Below, one piece after another: positions 10,365 through 16,511 of a stretch of DNA of 20,914 nucleotides. The notes beneath the pieces are model-generated. The model saw only the letters and a program-made list of their open reading frames with translations. It was not told the origin of the DNA and did not search any database. Both the position numbers and the translations under genes were made by a program. The stretch is taken from the NCBI GenBank assembly GCA_015163925.1, contig JAAOIF010000001.1, positions 1 to 20,914 on the forward strand. The letters run 5' to 3'. How positions within the stretch are numbered: the first letter of the stretch is position 1; each line of letters opens with the position of its first letter. Source of the DNA: Candidatus Thioglobus sp. Its GTDB lineage: Bacteria > Pseudomonadota > Gammaproteobacteria > PS1 > Pseudothioglobaceae.

Positions 10365-11663
10365 TTAGTTTTGAATGCAGCGGATTGATGCACCTCTGGC
10401 GTGTCTGTTACTTCCCACAGATGTTGTAACATTAAAAACCAATATACGACTTTTATTAATTTCAGTAGCGCTGACAGTGCTACTCCAGTAATAGCCCTCA
10501 GTAGTTAATATAATATCCGCATCATCAAAAGCCCGAACGCCAGCACCTGCCCATTTAAGGGTTGATGCAAAAGCGCCAGCCCTATTAGCACTTGTCCAAG
10601 ATACTCTTTCAGCCTCTAATTCAGCTGCTGTTGGTACTCTAAAGCCAGTTGGGCAAACGCCTGAACCATCAGTTCTACTCCAAATTGCGGAGCGGATTGC
10701 GCCGTTATCATCAACGCCGACAGCGGTCCATCTGCCTACGGCGTTAATTATGGCAGGGTCAGTAATAAACTCGGCGTGGCCGGGGCTAATGCTTGGTGCT
10801 AATGTGGCAGTTGTTGTTGAAGTTGAAATTTGATGCCCATCTCTTGCCCGACCCCATTGATACAAATCACCGTAAGCATCAGTGTCGGTGCTACTTGTGG
10901 CTTTTCTGGTAGCACCAAGATTTCTATCCATCCAAACTGTATCTGTGCCACCGCCAGCAACTGTCCCAAAAGCAAGCGGGTGCGCTGTGGCAAAGGTCTG
11001 AGCGCCGTTGGTTTTGGATTCAATTCCGTTAGTAATTGCAGTCAGCAAAAAGTAAGTTTTGGCTGAATTTGCGCCCAAATTTATATTAGTAGTAATACCG
11101 CTAACATCAGTGGAGGTTGCGGCTGGATTGGCTGAGGCTAAATTAGTCGGGTCGCCATTTTCAAAACCGGATAAATTGTCAGTCGTCCGATACAGTTTAT
11201 AACCAGTCGCACCAGTAACAGCCGCCCAAGAAATCGTTACTTCATTCGGTGTTCCGGTAGCAACAGGGGCATTGAATGCGGTAGTAATAGTAGGGCGAAT
11301 AACAGGCGGCGCAGGGGTTACAGTAAATTTTTGAGTGCCGGTGCGAGTGCCATAAGTTGCAACTAAAGTAATATTACCCGGGGAAATGCCGGTGAGAGTA
11401 TTGCCGTTAATACTGGCAAAAGTAGTGTTGCCCCTAATTGTCCAAATGAAAGTCGGCGTGGTTGTGGTAGCAAAAGTCAGAGTCGCCGCTAAATTTAGAG
11501 TTGAATTGGCTACAACTGTATTAGCGCTGGTTATTTCAACGCCTTGGGAATTATCAGAATCGCCCCCCCCCCCCCCCGCATTAGTGGAACTGCCGCAGCT
11601 TGTAATGGTTAAAGCCATAATTGATAAAGCAAATAATTTGCTTAATTTGTTTGAGTTTTTCAT
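10365..11663 (-). CDS. Lipoprotein with Ig-like, FN3-like and C-terminal FISUMP domain; poly-G tract
   Basis: A 432-residue exported lipoprotein. A signal peptide with lipobox ITSC puts the lipidated cysteine at 23. Directly after it comes NAGGGGGDSD, encoded by 15 consecutive G. Residues about 41-117 resemble a bacterial Ig-like (BIG2) domain (LTGISPGNITLVATYG), and about 122-226 an FN3-type domain (EVTISWAAVTGATGYKLYRT). From about 229 it follows the Fibrobacter major-paralogue (FISUMP) pattern: VWMDRNLGATR, AYGDLYQWGRA, CPTGFRVPTAAELE, YYWSST and the final SIRCIQN. Cys337 and Cys429 probably pair. FISUMP is a C-type-lectin-like fold, so a binding or adhesive role at the cell surface is plausible but unproven. 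AGGAG lies 7 nt before the ATG. An attenuator-like terminator sits immediately upstream, and a change of G-tract length would shift the frame. The gene looks richer in GC than the envelope genes. Confidence 0.88.
   Translation of the reverse strand: MKNSNKLSKLFALSIMALTITSCGSSTNAGGGGGDSDNSQGVEITSANTVVANSTLNLAATLTFATTTTPTFIWTIRGNTTFASINGNTLTGISPGNITLVATYGTRTGTQKFTVTPAPPVIRPTITTAFNAPVATGTPNEVTISWAAVTGATGYKLYRTTDNLSGFENGDPTNLASANPAATSTDVSGITTNINLGANSAKTYFLLTAITNGIESKTNGAQTFATAHPLAFGTVAGGGTDTVWMDRNLGATRKATSSTDTDAYGDLYQWGRARDGHQISTSTTTATLAPSISPGHAEFITDPAIINAVGRWTAVGVDDNGAIRSAIWSRTDGSGVCPTGFRVPTAAELEAERVSWTSANRAGAFASTLKWAGAGVRAFDDADIILTTEGYYWSSTVSATEINKSRILVFNVTTSVGSNRHARGASIRCIQN
11563..11577 (-). 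repeat. Poly-G tract (15 G on the coding strand) near the lipoprotein N-terminus
   Basis: Fifteen consecutive C on the plus strand, i.e. 15 G in the gene. It spans codons for the end of Ala29 through Gly34, 6 residues after the lipidated Cys23. The present length keeps the frame open. Loss or gain of 1 or 2 bases would destroy the protein just after the signal peptide. Tracts this long slip readily in replication and also in sequencing, so the exact count is uncertain. Confidence 0.95.
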
Positions 11664-11681
11664 TTTCTTACTCCTATTATT

Positions 11682-11712
11682 AAAAAAAACCTATTGCCAA
11701 AATAGCAATAGG
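11682..11712 (-). terminator. Strong hairpin terminator or attenuator between the two islet genes
   Basis: A perfect 8-bp stem, CCTATTGC (11690-11697) and GCAATAGG (11705-11712), has a 7-nt loop and is followed on the minus strand by 8 T (11682-11689). It lies 20 bp after the stop of the 243-aa gene and only about 7 bp before the Shine-Dalgarno site of the lipoprotein gene. No promoter fits between, so lipoprotein expression must come from read-through or from a promoter overlapping the hairpin. Confidence 0.88.
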
Positions 11713-11732
11713 GGTATTACTTTACAACTTCT

Positions 11733-12464
11733 TTAATTTATCACAAACTGAAATGCCTCGCTTGAGGGACCCATTTTGCCAGTAAAAGTAGAATAGCAAG
11801 CCTTAACATAGCCGATAGTTCCAAGTGGAGTATCAATCGGGGCAACTAAAGTAAAGGTACTTCTGCCGCTTTGATAGACTTCATCATAATCATTCTCAGC
11901 CGGTGGTGGTTCAGCGGATGAGGCAACATGGGCTACTTTAATTAGTAAATTATTCCGATGAGGCAAGCGCCGATGAGCATTGCCCTCAGGGTCTGGGTAA
12001 GTGGTGTAAAACTCATTAGATAGCCTGCTTGCCTTAACCATTACGATATTCGGGGCTACTGTTTCCACTGGTGTGGGGGTTCTTGTGGTTTTATCTAAAT
12101 GAATGCCGAGCTGAGTATAATCATCGCCGATTAGCTCAACTTCTGCATTATTTTTGACTTGTTGTTGCAAACCACTAATAGTTGCATAGGTGATTTTATA
12201 TAAGCGTTCTGTCTCTAAAATCACTGCCCGATTATGGGTTGCTGGGTCTAAATATTTAAGATAATTAGCGTCCCATGTCACTTTTTCAGCAGTAATTTCT
12301 GCAAGTTGTGTATCTGCTACTTTGAGCCTAATTGAATTTGGAGTATCTAATAAATAAGCCTCAATACTACTTAATAAAGCATTAAATCCGTTATATTGAT
12401 TTGAAAGTAAAACATTCTCTCTATGCGAAACTCCGCCGCCGCTTTCGCCTTGAACTTCTGCCAT
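11733..12464 (-). CDS. Protein of unknown function, helical N-half and beta-rich C-half
   Basis: A 243-residue protein without signal peptide or membrane segment. The start MAEVQGESGGG follows a good AAGGGG Shine-Dalgarno site. Residues about 20-115 look helical (LLSSIEAYLLD, ERLYKITYATISGLQQQVKNN). Then comes a short motif DYTQLGIHLDKTTRTPTPVETVAPNIVM, followed by a beta-rich region ending GYVKACYSTFTGKMGPSSEAFQFVIN, which resembles an FN3-like strand pattern. From memory, the layout of a helical domain, the (T)TRTP.PVP.T..P hinge, and a terminal domain with G..GP(W)S recurs in about 210-residue hypothetical proteins common in Bacteroidetes and scattered elsewhere. I cannot confirm that without a search. 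It precedes the FISUMP lipoprotein and is separated from it by a terminator. No function can be assigned. Confidence 0.8.
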   Translation of the reverse strand: MAEVQGESGGGVSHRENVLLSNQYNGFNALLSSIEAYLLDTPNSIRLKVADTQLAEITAEKVTWDANYLKYLDPATHNRAVILETERLYKITYATISGLQQQVKNNAEVELIGDDYTQLGIHLDKTTRTPTPVETVAPNIVMVKASRLSNEFYTTYPDPEGNAHRRLPHRNNLLIKVAHVASSAEPPPAENDYDEVYQSGRSTFTLVAPIDTPLGTIGYVKACYSTFTGKMGPSSEAFQFVIN

Positions 12465-12519
12465 GATTTTCCCCTTGATTAAATAAAAATACCCTAAATA
12501 TGAATTTAAGATTTTGTGA

Positions 12520-12525
12520 ATTATA
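12520..12525 (-). promoter_or_regulatory. Candidate -10 element for the 243-aa gene
   Basis: Minus strand perfect TATAAT in the context AAGTATAATTCAC, 55 bp upstream of the ATG at 12464. No good -35 lies 16-18 bp further up, so this is a weak candidate. It is the best promoter-like site I see for the two islet genes. Confidence 0.35.
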
Positions 12526-12673
12526 CTTAAATTTAGGTTTGTGTGATTTTATGTAGGTGAAATCAGCGGATTTTTGGCGGTGGTGAAAAGCAAAAATGCT
12601 TTTGTAGCGGGCTTTGTGGCTTTTTTTGCCCAATATATAGCGTTTATAAGCCCCTATATTGCTTTGTTTTTGC

Positions 12674-12793
12674 AACATTTAACGCTTTTGCTGGAACATT
12701 TAACGCTTTTAGCAAAACATTTTGCTTTTATTCCCTAAAGATTTAACGCTTCTGCTGCAACATTTAACGCTTTTTTTAAAACATTTAGCGTTG
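12674..12793. repeat. Six degenerate tandem repeats of about 21 bp
   Basis: Units start at 12674, 12695, 12716, 12738, 12759 and 12780 (spacing 21, 21, 22, 21, 21). The shared core is AACATTTAACGCTTTT, best in units 1, 2 and 5. Unit 3 lacks the AAC step, unit 4 begins AAGATTTAACGCT, and unit 6 reads AACATTTAGCGTT. The constant two-helical-turn spacing would set every core on the same DNA face. Flanked by the inverted pairs described for this stretch. Confidence 0.75.
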
Positions 12794-12866
12794 TTTGTTG
12801 CTTTATAAACGCTTTATAGGGGAGTATTAAAGCAAGATTTTGGGTGATTTGAGATTTTAAATCTAA

Positions 12867-12941
12867 TTCAAAATGAAAATATGGCTGTTCAAAATGAAAA
12901 TCGGGGTTCAGAATGACAATCTGAGTTCAGAATTAGGCTTG
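12867..12941. repeat. Second tandem array, four degenerate units of 19-21 bp
   Basis: Units start at 12867, 12888, 12907 and 12926. The first two begin TTCAAAATGAAAAT, the third TTCAGAATGACAAT, and the last is TTCAGAATTAGG. The array runs to within 6 bp of the rseP stop codon, i.e. to the islet boundary. Confidence 0.7.
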
Positions 12942-12946
12942 AAAAT

Positions 12947-14287
12947 TTATGACAATAATCGCAAAGTGTCATTATATATAGCCAAAACCATTAGTGAAAA
13001 AATCAGCAAAATTCCAAATTTCATAAATATTTGCTGAGTGCTTTGCCGCACCTGTGAGCCTTTGATAATTTCAATTAAATAGAAAAATAAATGCCCGCCG
13101 TCAAGCAGTGGAATCGGCAATAAATTCAGCAAACCTAAGCCGATGCTAATTAGTGCTAAAAACGATAAAAACGCCACTAAGCCTGTCTCAGCGGTCTTTC
13201 CGGCGTAATCGGCAATGCTAATCGGGCCGCTGATTTGCTTGAGTGAAGCCTCGCCGATGAGCATTTTTTTGATGATAATTAGGTTTAAAACGCTGAACTG
13301 ATAGACTTTTACATTTGCTGAAATGAAAGCATCTAACGGGCTTTTTCTGGTTTCCACGCGCCAGCCGTCCAAGTAATTTTCCGGCACTTTTAGGCTAATT
13401 CCAGCCTTACTAATGCCATTCTCAATTTTTGGAGTGAGGGATAAATTTATCAATTTTCCACTCCGCAGAATTTGTAAATCCACTTTCTGATTAGGATTTT
13501 GCTTGATAACGGCGACAAAATTACGCCAAGTTTTAACCGGTTTATTATTAGCTTTGAGGATTTCATCACCAGTTTTCAGTCCCGCCAGATGAGCTGATTT
13601 ATTCGGCAAAACCTTATCAATAATAGGTTTAAACGCCGGATACGCAAACTCAAAGCCTAAATATTTCTCCACCCCTTGCTGCGGATTTGCCAGAAAATCA
13701 CCGCTTAAATTCAGCTTTAAAGTTTTTAATTCGCCAGTTTTTGAAAGTGCTTTAAGGCTTAAATTTTCCTGATTTGCAGCCGGCAGAAATTGACCAATAA
13801 ATTCAGCAATACTAAGGGTTTGCTTGCCATTAACACTTAGTAATTTATCACCAATTTGCAAGCCTGAATTATCAGCAATTCCGCCGTTTTCAAGCACTCC
13901 AATTTGCGCCTTGATGCCCGGAGTTCCAAGCATAAAAACTACGCTGTAAAGCACGACAGCAAGGATAAAATTCGCCGCCGGACCCGCCACCACCACAGCA
14001 ATCCGCTTATAAACATTTTGCCGATTAAAAGCCCGATGTTTTTCACTCTCGCTAACCTGCCCCTCGTTTTCATCCAACATTTTGACAAACCCGCCCAAAG
14101 GCAGGGCGCATATAGTGTAAGTCGTCTCGCCGAGCTGCCAAGATTTCAACACTTTGCCAAATCCGAGCGAAAATCGCAAAACCTTAATGCCTAATTTTTT
14201 CGCCACCCAAAAATGCCCAAATTCATGCACCGCCACCAAAATTCCAATGGTAAAAATAAAGGCAATTAGTGAATTTAAGAGTTGCAT
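12947..14287 (-). CDS. rseP: Site-2 zinc protease RseP (regulator of sigma-E)
   Basis: Inner-membrane metalloprotease that in gamma-proteobacteria cuts the anti-sigma factor RseA after DegS, releasing sigma-E when outer-membrane assembly fails, and also clears signal-peptide remnants. The 446-residue protein has the zinc motif HEFGH at residues 21-25 in the first membrane segment, LGGFVKMLDE, and AGPAANFILA. Two PDZ domains follow (about 125-200 and 215-290), then a C-terminal membrane region with LLNLLPIPLLDGGHLFFY supplying the third zinc ligand. Length is normal. It lies 34 bp after the DUF971 gene. In relatives bamA follows directly; here the islet begins at its stop codon, and its last codons are duplicated on the other side. 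Confidence 0.96.
   Translation of the reverse strand: MQLLNSLIAFIFTIGILVAVHEFGHFWVAKKLGIKVLRFSLGFGKVLKSWQLGETTYTICALPLGGFVKMLDENEGQVSESEKHRAFNRQNVYKRIAVVVAGPAANFILAVVLYSVVFMLGTPGIKAQIGVLENGGIADNSGLQIGDKLLSVNGKQTLSIAEFIGQFLPAANQENLSLKALSKTGELKTLKLNLSGDFLANPQQGVEKYLGFEFAYPAFKPIIDKVLPNKSAHLAGLKTGDEILKANNKPVKTWRNFVAVIKQNPNQKVDLQILRSGKLINLSLTPKIENGISKAGISLKVPENYLDGWRVETRKSPLDAFISANVKVYQFSVLNLIIIKKMLIGEASLKQISGPISIADYAGKTAETGLVAFLSFLALISIGLGLLNLLPIPLLDGGHLFFYLIEIIKGSQVRQSTQQIFMKFGILLIFSLMVLAIYNDTLRLLS
12948..12982. repeat. 35-bp direct repeat, copy B: authentic rseP 3' end
   Basis: Last codons and stop of the intact rseP. It has 31 of 35 identities to 10241-10275 in the same orientation. It contains the same TATAAT, here without a good -35. 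Confidence 0.85.
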
Positions 14288-14321
14288 TTTTCTATCAAAA
14301 TTACTGTTTTACAAATGAGAA

Positions 14322-14678
14322 TTATTTAATTTCAAGGTGAGAATTGCCACTTGCCTTAATTTTTTGCAAATATTCAGCCCATAATTTTTGCTGATTTAGG
14401 GCTAAATTATTAAGGTGAGACCATGAGTAAATGCCGCTGTTATGCCCATCGCTGAAGAATAAAACTATCGCATAATTGCCGGTCGGCTCAATCCTATCAA
14501 TGGTCACATTTTGCTTGTTAAGTTGCAAAGTTTCCTGCCCGGGACCATGCCCGACAACCTCAGCGGAAGGGGAATAAACTCGCAAAAACTCGGCGCTGAG
14601 TGGATAATTTATGCCCTCAAACTCAATGGTTAAAAGGGTTTTATTTTTATTTAGAGTAATATTTGTCGGCGTTTGCAT
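14322..14678 (-). CDS. DUF971 (GBBH-like N-terminal) protein
   Basis: A small cytoplasmic protein, about 118 residues from the chosen start MQTPTNITLNKNKTLLTIEF. Core motifs are LRVYSPSAEVVGHGPGQETLQ, IDRIEPTGNYAIVLFFSDGHNSGIYSW and NQQKLWAEYLQ, which match the DUF971 family (related to the N-terminal domain of gamma-butyrobetaine hydroxylase). Members are linked in the literature to Fe-S or metal handling, but the role here is not shown. A longer frame exists to 14885 but would overlap the dapF coding region head-on, so it is rejected. Met at 14705 is a possible alternative start. It is divergent from dapF and heads the rseP operon. Confidence 0.85.
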   Translation of the reverse strand: MQTPTNITLNKNKTLLTIEFEGINYPLSAEFLRVYSPSAEVVGHGPGQETLQLNKQNVTIDRIEPTGNYAIVLFFSDGHNSGIYSWSHLNNLALNQQKLWAEYLQKIKASGNSHLEIK

Positions 14679-14750
14679 AATTATATTAGTAGAAAAATTA
14701 GCCATTTTAGCAGAATGCAATATTAGTAATCCTGTGTAAAATAATGGCTT

Positions 14751-15548
14751 ATGATTAATTTTACAAAAATGCACGGGCTCGGCAATGATTTTATGGTAAT
14801 TGACAATACCGGCGGGGATATTAGCCTGAGTGCCGAACAGATTATTGGCTTGGCGGATAGGCATTTTGGGGTCGGTTTTGACCAATTATTATTAGTGGAA
14901 AAGTCGCAAAAAGTGGATTTTGCTTATCGGATTTTTAATGCTGACGGCGCTGAGGTTGAGCAATGTGGAAATGGCGCCAGATGCTTTGCCCTGTTTGTGC
15001 GCGAGCGGGGTTTGAGTGAAAATAATCCTATTAAAATTGAGACTAAATCTGGGGTAATTTCGCTGCTGATTAATTCTGATAATACGGTTACAGCCGATAT
15101 GGGGGCTGCGAATTTTGAGCCTGAGGCGATTGGTTTATTATTGCCGAAATCTGCAAGCTATCAAATTGATGGGGTAGAATTTGGTGCAGTTTCAATGGGA
15201 AATCCCCATTTAGTAACGGTTGTAGAGGATTTGCAAATTGATATTGCGCCAGCAGCAACCATTTTGCAGCATTCAGAAAAGCTTAAAAACAGCGCTAATA
15301 TTGGCTTTATGCAAATTCTCAGCCGCACAGAAATCAACCTTAGAGTTTATGAACGCGGGGTCGGCGAAACCCTTGCCTGTGGCTCTGGAGCAGCAGCAGC
15401 AGTGGCTTACGGCGTGAGTGCAGGATTGCTTGAAAGCAAAGTTTTGGTGCATTTAAGCGGCGGCGATGCCCAGATTGAATCCGCAAATGGCTCAATATTA
15501 TTATCAGCGGCGGCGCAGTTTGTGTTTGAGGGTATGATTGAAATTTAG
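14751..15548 (+). CDS. dapF: Diaminopimelate epimerase
   Basis: Interconverts LL- and meso-diaminopimelate, for peptidoglycan cross-links and lysine synthesis, in the cytoplasm. The 265-residue protein begins [18 protein letters not shown]. The two catalytic cysteines are visible: [16 protein letters not shown] (Cys72) and [16 protein letters not shown] (Cys210). GFDQLLLVE and [11 protein letters not shown] also match. Length is slightly shorter than E. coli DapF (274). It is divergent from the DUF971 gene with about 70 bp between, and is followed by two small membrane-protein genes on the same strand. Confidence 0.97.
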   Translation: MINFTKMHGLGNDFMVIDNTGGDISLSAEQIIGLADRHFGVGFDQLLLVEKSQKVDFAYRIFNADGAEVEQCGNGARCFALFVRERGLSENNPIKIETKSGVISLLINSDNTVTADMGAANFEPEAIGLLLPKSASYQIDGVEFGAVSMGNPHLVTVVEDLQIDIAPAATILQHSEKLKNSANIGFMQILSRTEINLRVYERGVGETLACGSGAAAAVAYGVSAGLLESKVLVHLSGGDAQIESANGSILLSAAAQFVFEGMIEI

Positions 15549-15601
15549 ATACATTTGAAGTTTTTTTAAGTGTAATATATGCTTAATTTTTGGAGATAAA
15601 T

Positions 15602-15823
15602 ATGAGTAAAAGTGAATTTACATTAAGCGATGCGGTTTTATTGACATTTGCAACAATGCTGACAATATCGTTAATATTCGGCACTAATATTAGCCCTTGG
15701 TTTGTTGATGAAAACTGGCTGTTTTTGGCGGTTTTTGTATTGGTTATGCTGATTCAATCACTATTTACCCGTTTTTGTTTTGTGGCAAAAATGTTGCAAT
15801 TTTTGTTTCCAAAGTTTAAATAA
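15602..15823 (+). CDS. Small two-helix membrane protein, DUF2892/YgaP-like, copy 1
   Basis: A 73-residue protein starting MSKSEFTLSDAVLL. The ATG at 15602 is chosen over an in-frame TTG because GGAG sits 6 bp before it. There are two hydrophobic segments (about 9-27 and 38-58) separated by GTNISPWFVDENW. The end IQSLFTRFCFVAKMLQFLFP follows the DUF2892 (inner-membrane YgaP C-terminal) pattern LQSAFTGFCPAAxxL, but with Arg for Gly and Phe for Pro after the Cys. No function is assigned. A close paralogue follows 59 bp downstream. It could be read through from dapF. Confidence 0.8.
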   Translation: MSKSEFTLSDAVLLTFATMLTISLIFGTNISPWFVDENWLFLAVFVLVMLIQSLFTRFCFVAKMLQFLFPKFK

Positions 15824-15882
15824 TTCTGTTATTATTAAGCCCGAGTGACTAATGATGGTTGCTTTATTTTGAGGTAAAAGAG

Positions 15883-16128
15883 ATGAGAGGATATAAAAAT
15901 AAAAAAGGCAGCATAGGCGAATTTATATTAAGCGATGCAGTTTTATTGACATTTGCGATTATGTTATCAGTTTCAATATTATTTGGTTCTGATATTAGCC
16001 CATGGATGGATGACAAAAACTGGCAATGGCTAAGTGTTTTTGTGATGGCAATGCTAATCCAATCACTATTTACCCGTTTTTGCTTTTTGGCAACAGTATT
16101 AAAAACCTTATTTCCAAATCTCAAATAA
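15883..16128 (+). CDS. Small two-helix membrane protein, DUF2892/YgaP-like, copy 2
   Basis: An 81-residue paralogue of the preceding gene. ATG at 15883 is chosen because GAGGT lies 7 bp upstream. The N-terminus is longer and basic (MRGYKNKKGSIG), followed by EFILSDAVLLTFA, SDISPWMDDKNW and IQSLFTRFCFLATVLKTLFP. DNA is also clearly alike, e.g. around TTAAGCGATGC and AATCACTATTTACCCG, so this is a tandem duplication. It has the same Gly-to-Arg and Pro-to-Phe changes in the terminal motif. It ends 11 bp from the convergent apaG stop. Confidence 0.8.
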   Translation: MRGYKNKKGSIGEFILSDAVLLTFAIMLSVSILFGSDISPWMDDKNWQWLSVFVMAMLIQSLFTRFCFLATVLKTLFPNLK

Positions 16129-16139
16129 TTTCATCGGTT

Positions 16140-16511
16140 TTAATGCAAAGTGTAAGGCTCACTCAGCACAAATTCAGGTATCAGCGCTTCAAAACGCTCG
16201 CCCTCATCGCTAATCATTCCGTAAGTTCCCTTCATTGAGCCAGTCGGAGTTTTTATCAAAGCGCCAGAAGAATACTGAAAACTCTCGCCGGGCAGCAAAT
16301 GCGGCTTTTGCCCCACCACTCCCTCGCCCAGCACCTCTTCAATATGCCCATTTTCATCCATAATAAGCCAATGGCGCGCCAGCAACTGAGCGCCAATTTC
16401 GCCCTGATTTGTAATGGTAATAGTGTAAGCAAAGGCATATTGGCTCTGGGCTATATTTGATTGATTTTCCAAATAAAGCACCCGAATTTCAATTTTAATA
16501 TCATTTTTCAT
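16140..16511 (-). CDS. apaG: ApaG-family protein
   Basis: A 123-residue FN3-like single-domain protein. Motifs: IEIRVLYLENQSNIAQSQYAFAYTITITNQG, LLARHWLIMDENG, EVLGEGVVGQKPHLLPGESFQYSSGALIKTPTGSMKGTYGMI. This is the ApaG signature. ApaG is linked to Co2+ resistance and Mg2+ efflux in Salmonella, but its biochemical role is uncertain. It overlaps the rsmA stop by 4 bp (ATGA), giving the pdxA-rsmA-apaG order typical of gamma-proteobacteria. Confidence 0.95.
   Translation of the reverse strand: MKNDIKIEIRVLYLENQSNIAQSQYAFAYTITITNQGEIGAQLLARHWLIMDENGHIEEVLGEGVVGQKPHLLPGESFQYSSGALIKTPTGSMKGTYGMISDEGERFEALIPEFVLSEPYTLH

Larger units (their letters stand above)
12465..12946. other. Non-coding, repeat-rich stretch of the islet
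   Basis: About 480 bp without a credible gene. It holds a candidate -10 for the 243-aa gene (12520-12525), then inverted copies of AGCGTTTATAA (12639-12649) and TTATAAACGCT (12803-12813). CCCCTATA (12651-12658) and TATAGGGG (12815-12822) form a second inverted pair. Between these pairs lies a 21-bp repeat array, and beyond them a second tandem array ends next to the rseP stop. The two inverted pairs are not nested, so they do not make one simple hairpin. Confidence 0.7.
10276..12947. mobile_element. Inserted islet between rseP and bamA, flanked by duplicated rseP 3' end
   Basis: About 2.7 kb between the two 35-bp repeats. Contents from right to left: two tandem-repeat arrays, a 243-aa unknown protein, a terminator, a lipoprotein with a poly-G tract, and a second terminator. 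The duplicated gene end is what site-specific integration into a gene 3' end leaves behind: the host gene stays intact (copy B) and a displaced remnant (copy A) marks the far side. No integrase, transposase or reverse transcriptase is encoded inside, so movement would need a recombinase in trans, or the islet arrived by homologous recombination. The limits are inferred from where the repeat similarity ends. Confidence 0.6.

Noticed and set aside
12421..12678. 85-codon minus-strand frame starting MLQKQSNIG, highly basic
   Set aside because: It overlaps the start of the better-supported 243-aa gene in another frame, begins inside the repeat array, and has composition expected of translated AT-rich non-coding DNA.
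12674..12793. Possible CRISPR array
   Set aside because: The 21-bp units are contiguous and degenerate with no unique spacers, and there are no cas genes.
10276..12947. Islet as an insertion sequence or retroelement
   Set aside because: No transposase, integrase or reverse-transcriptase frame on either strand, and the flanking 35-bp repeat is a gene end, not terminal inverted repeats.
14706..14885. N-terminal extension of the DUF971 frame
   Set aside because: It runs antisense through the dapF start; family proteins begin near MQTPTNI, so the extension is chance.
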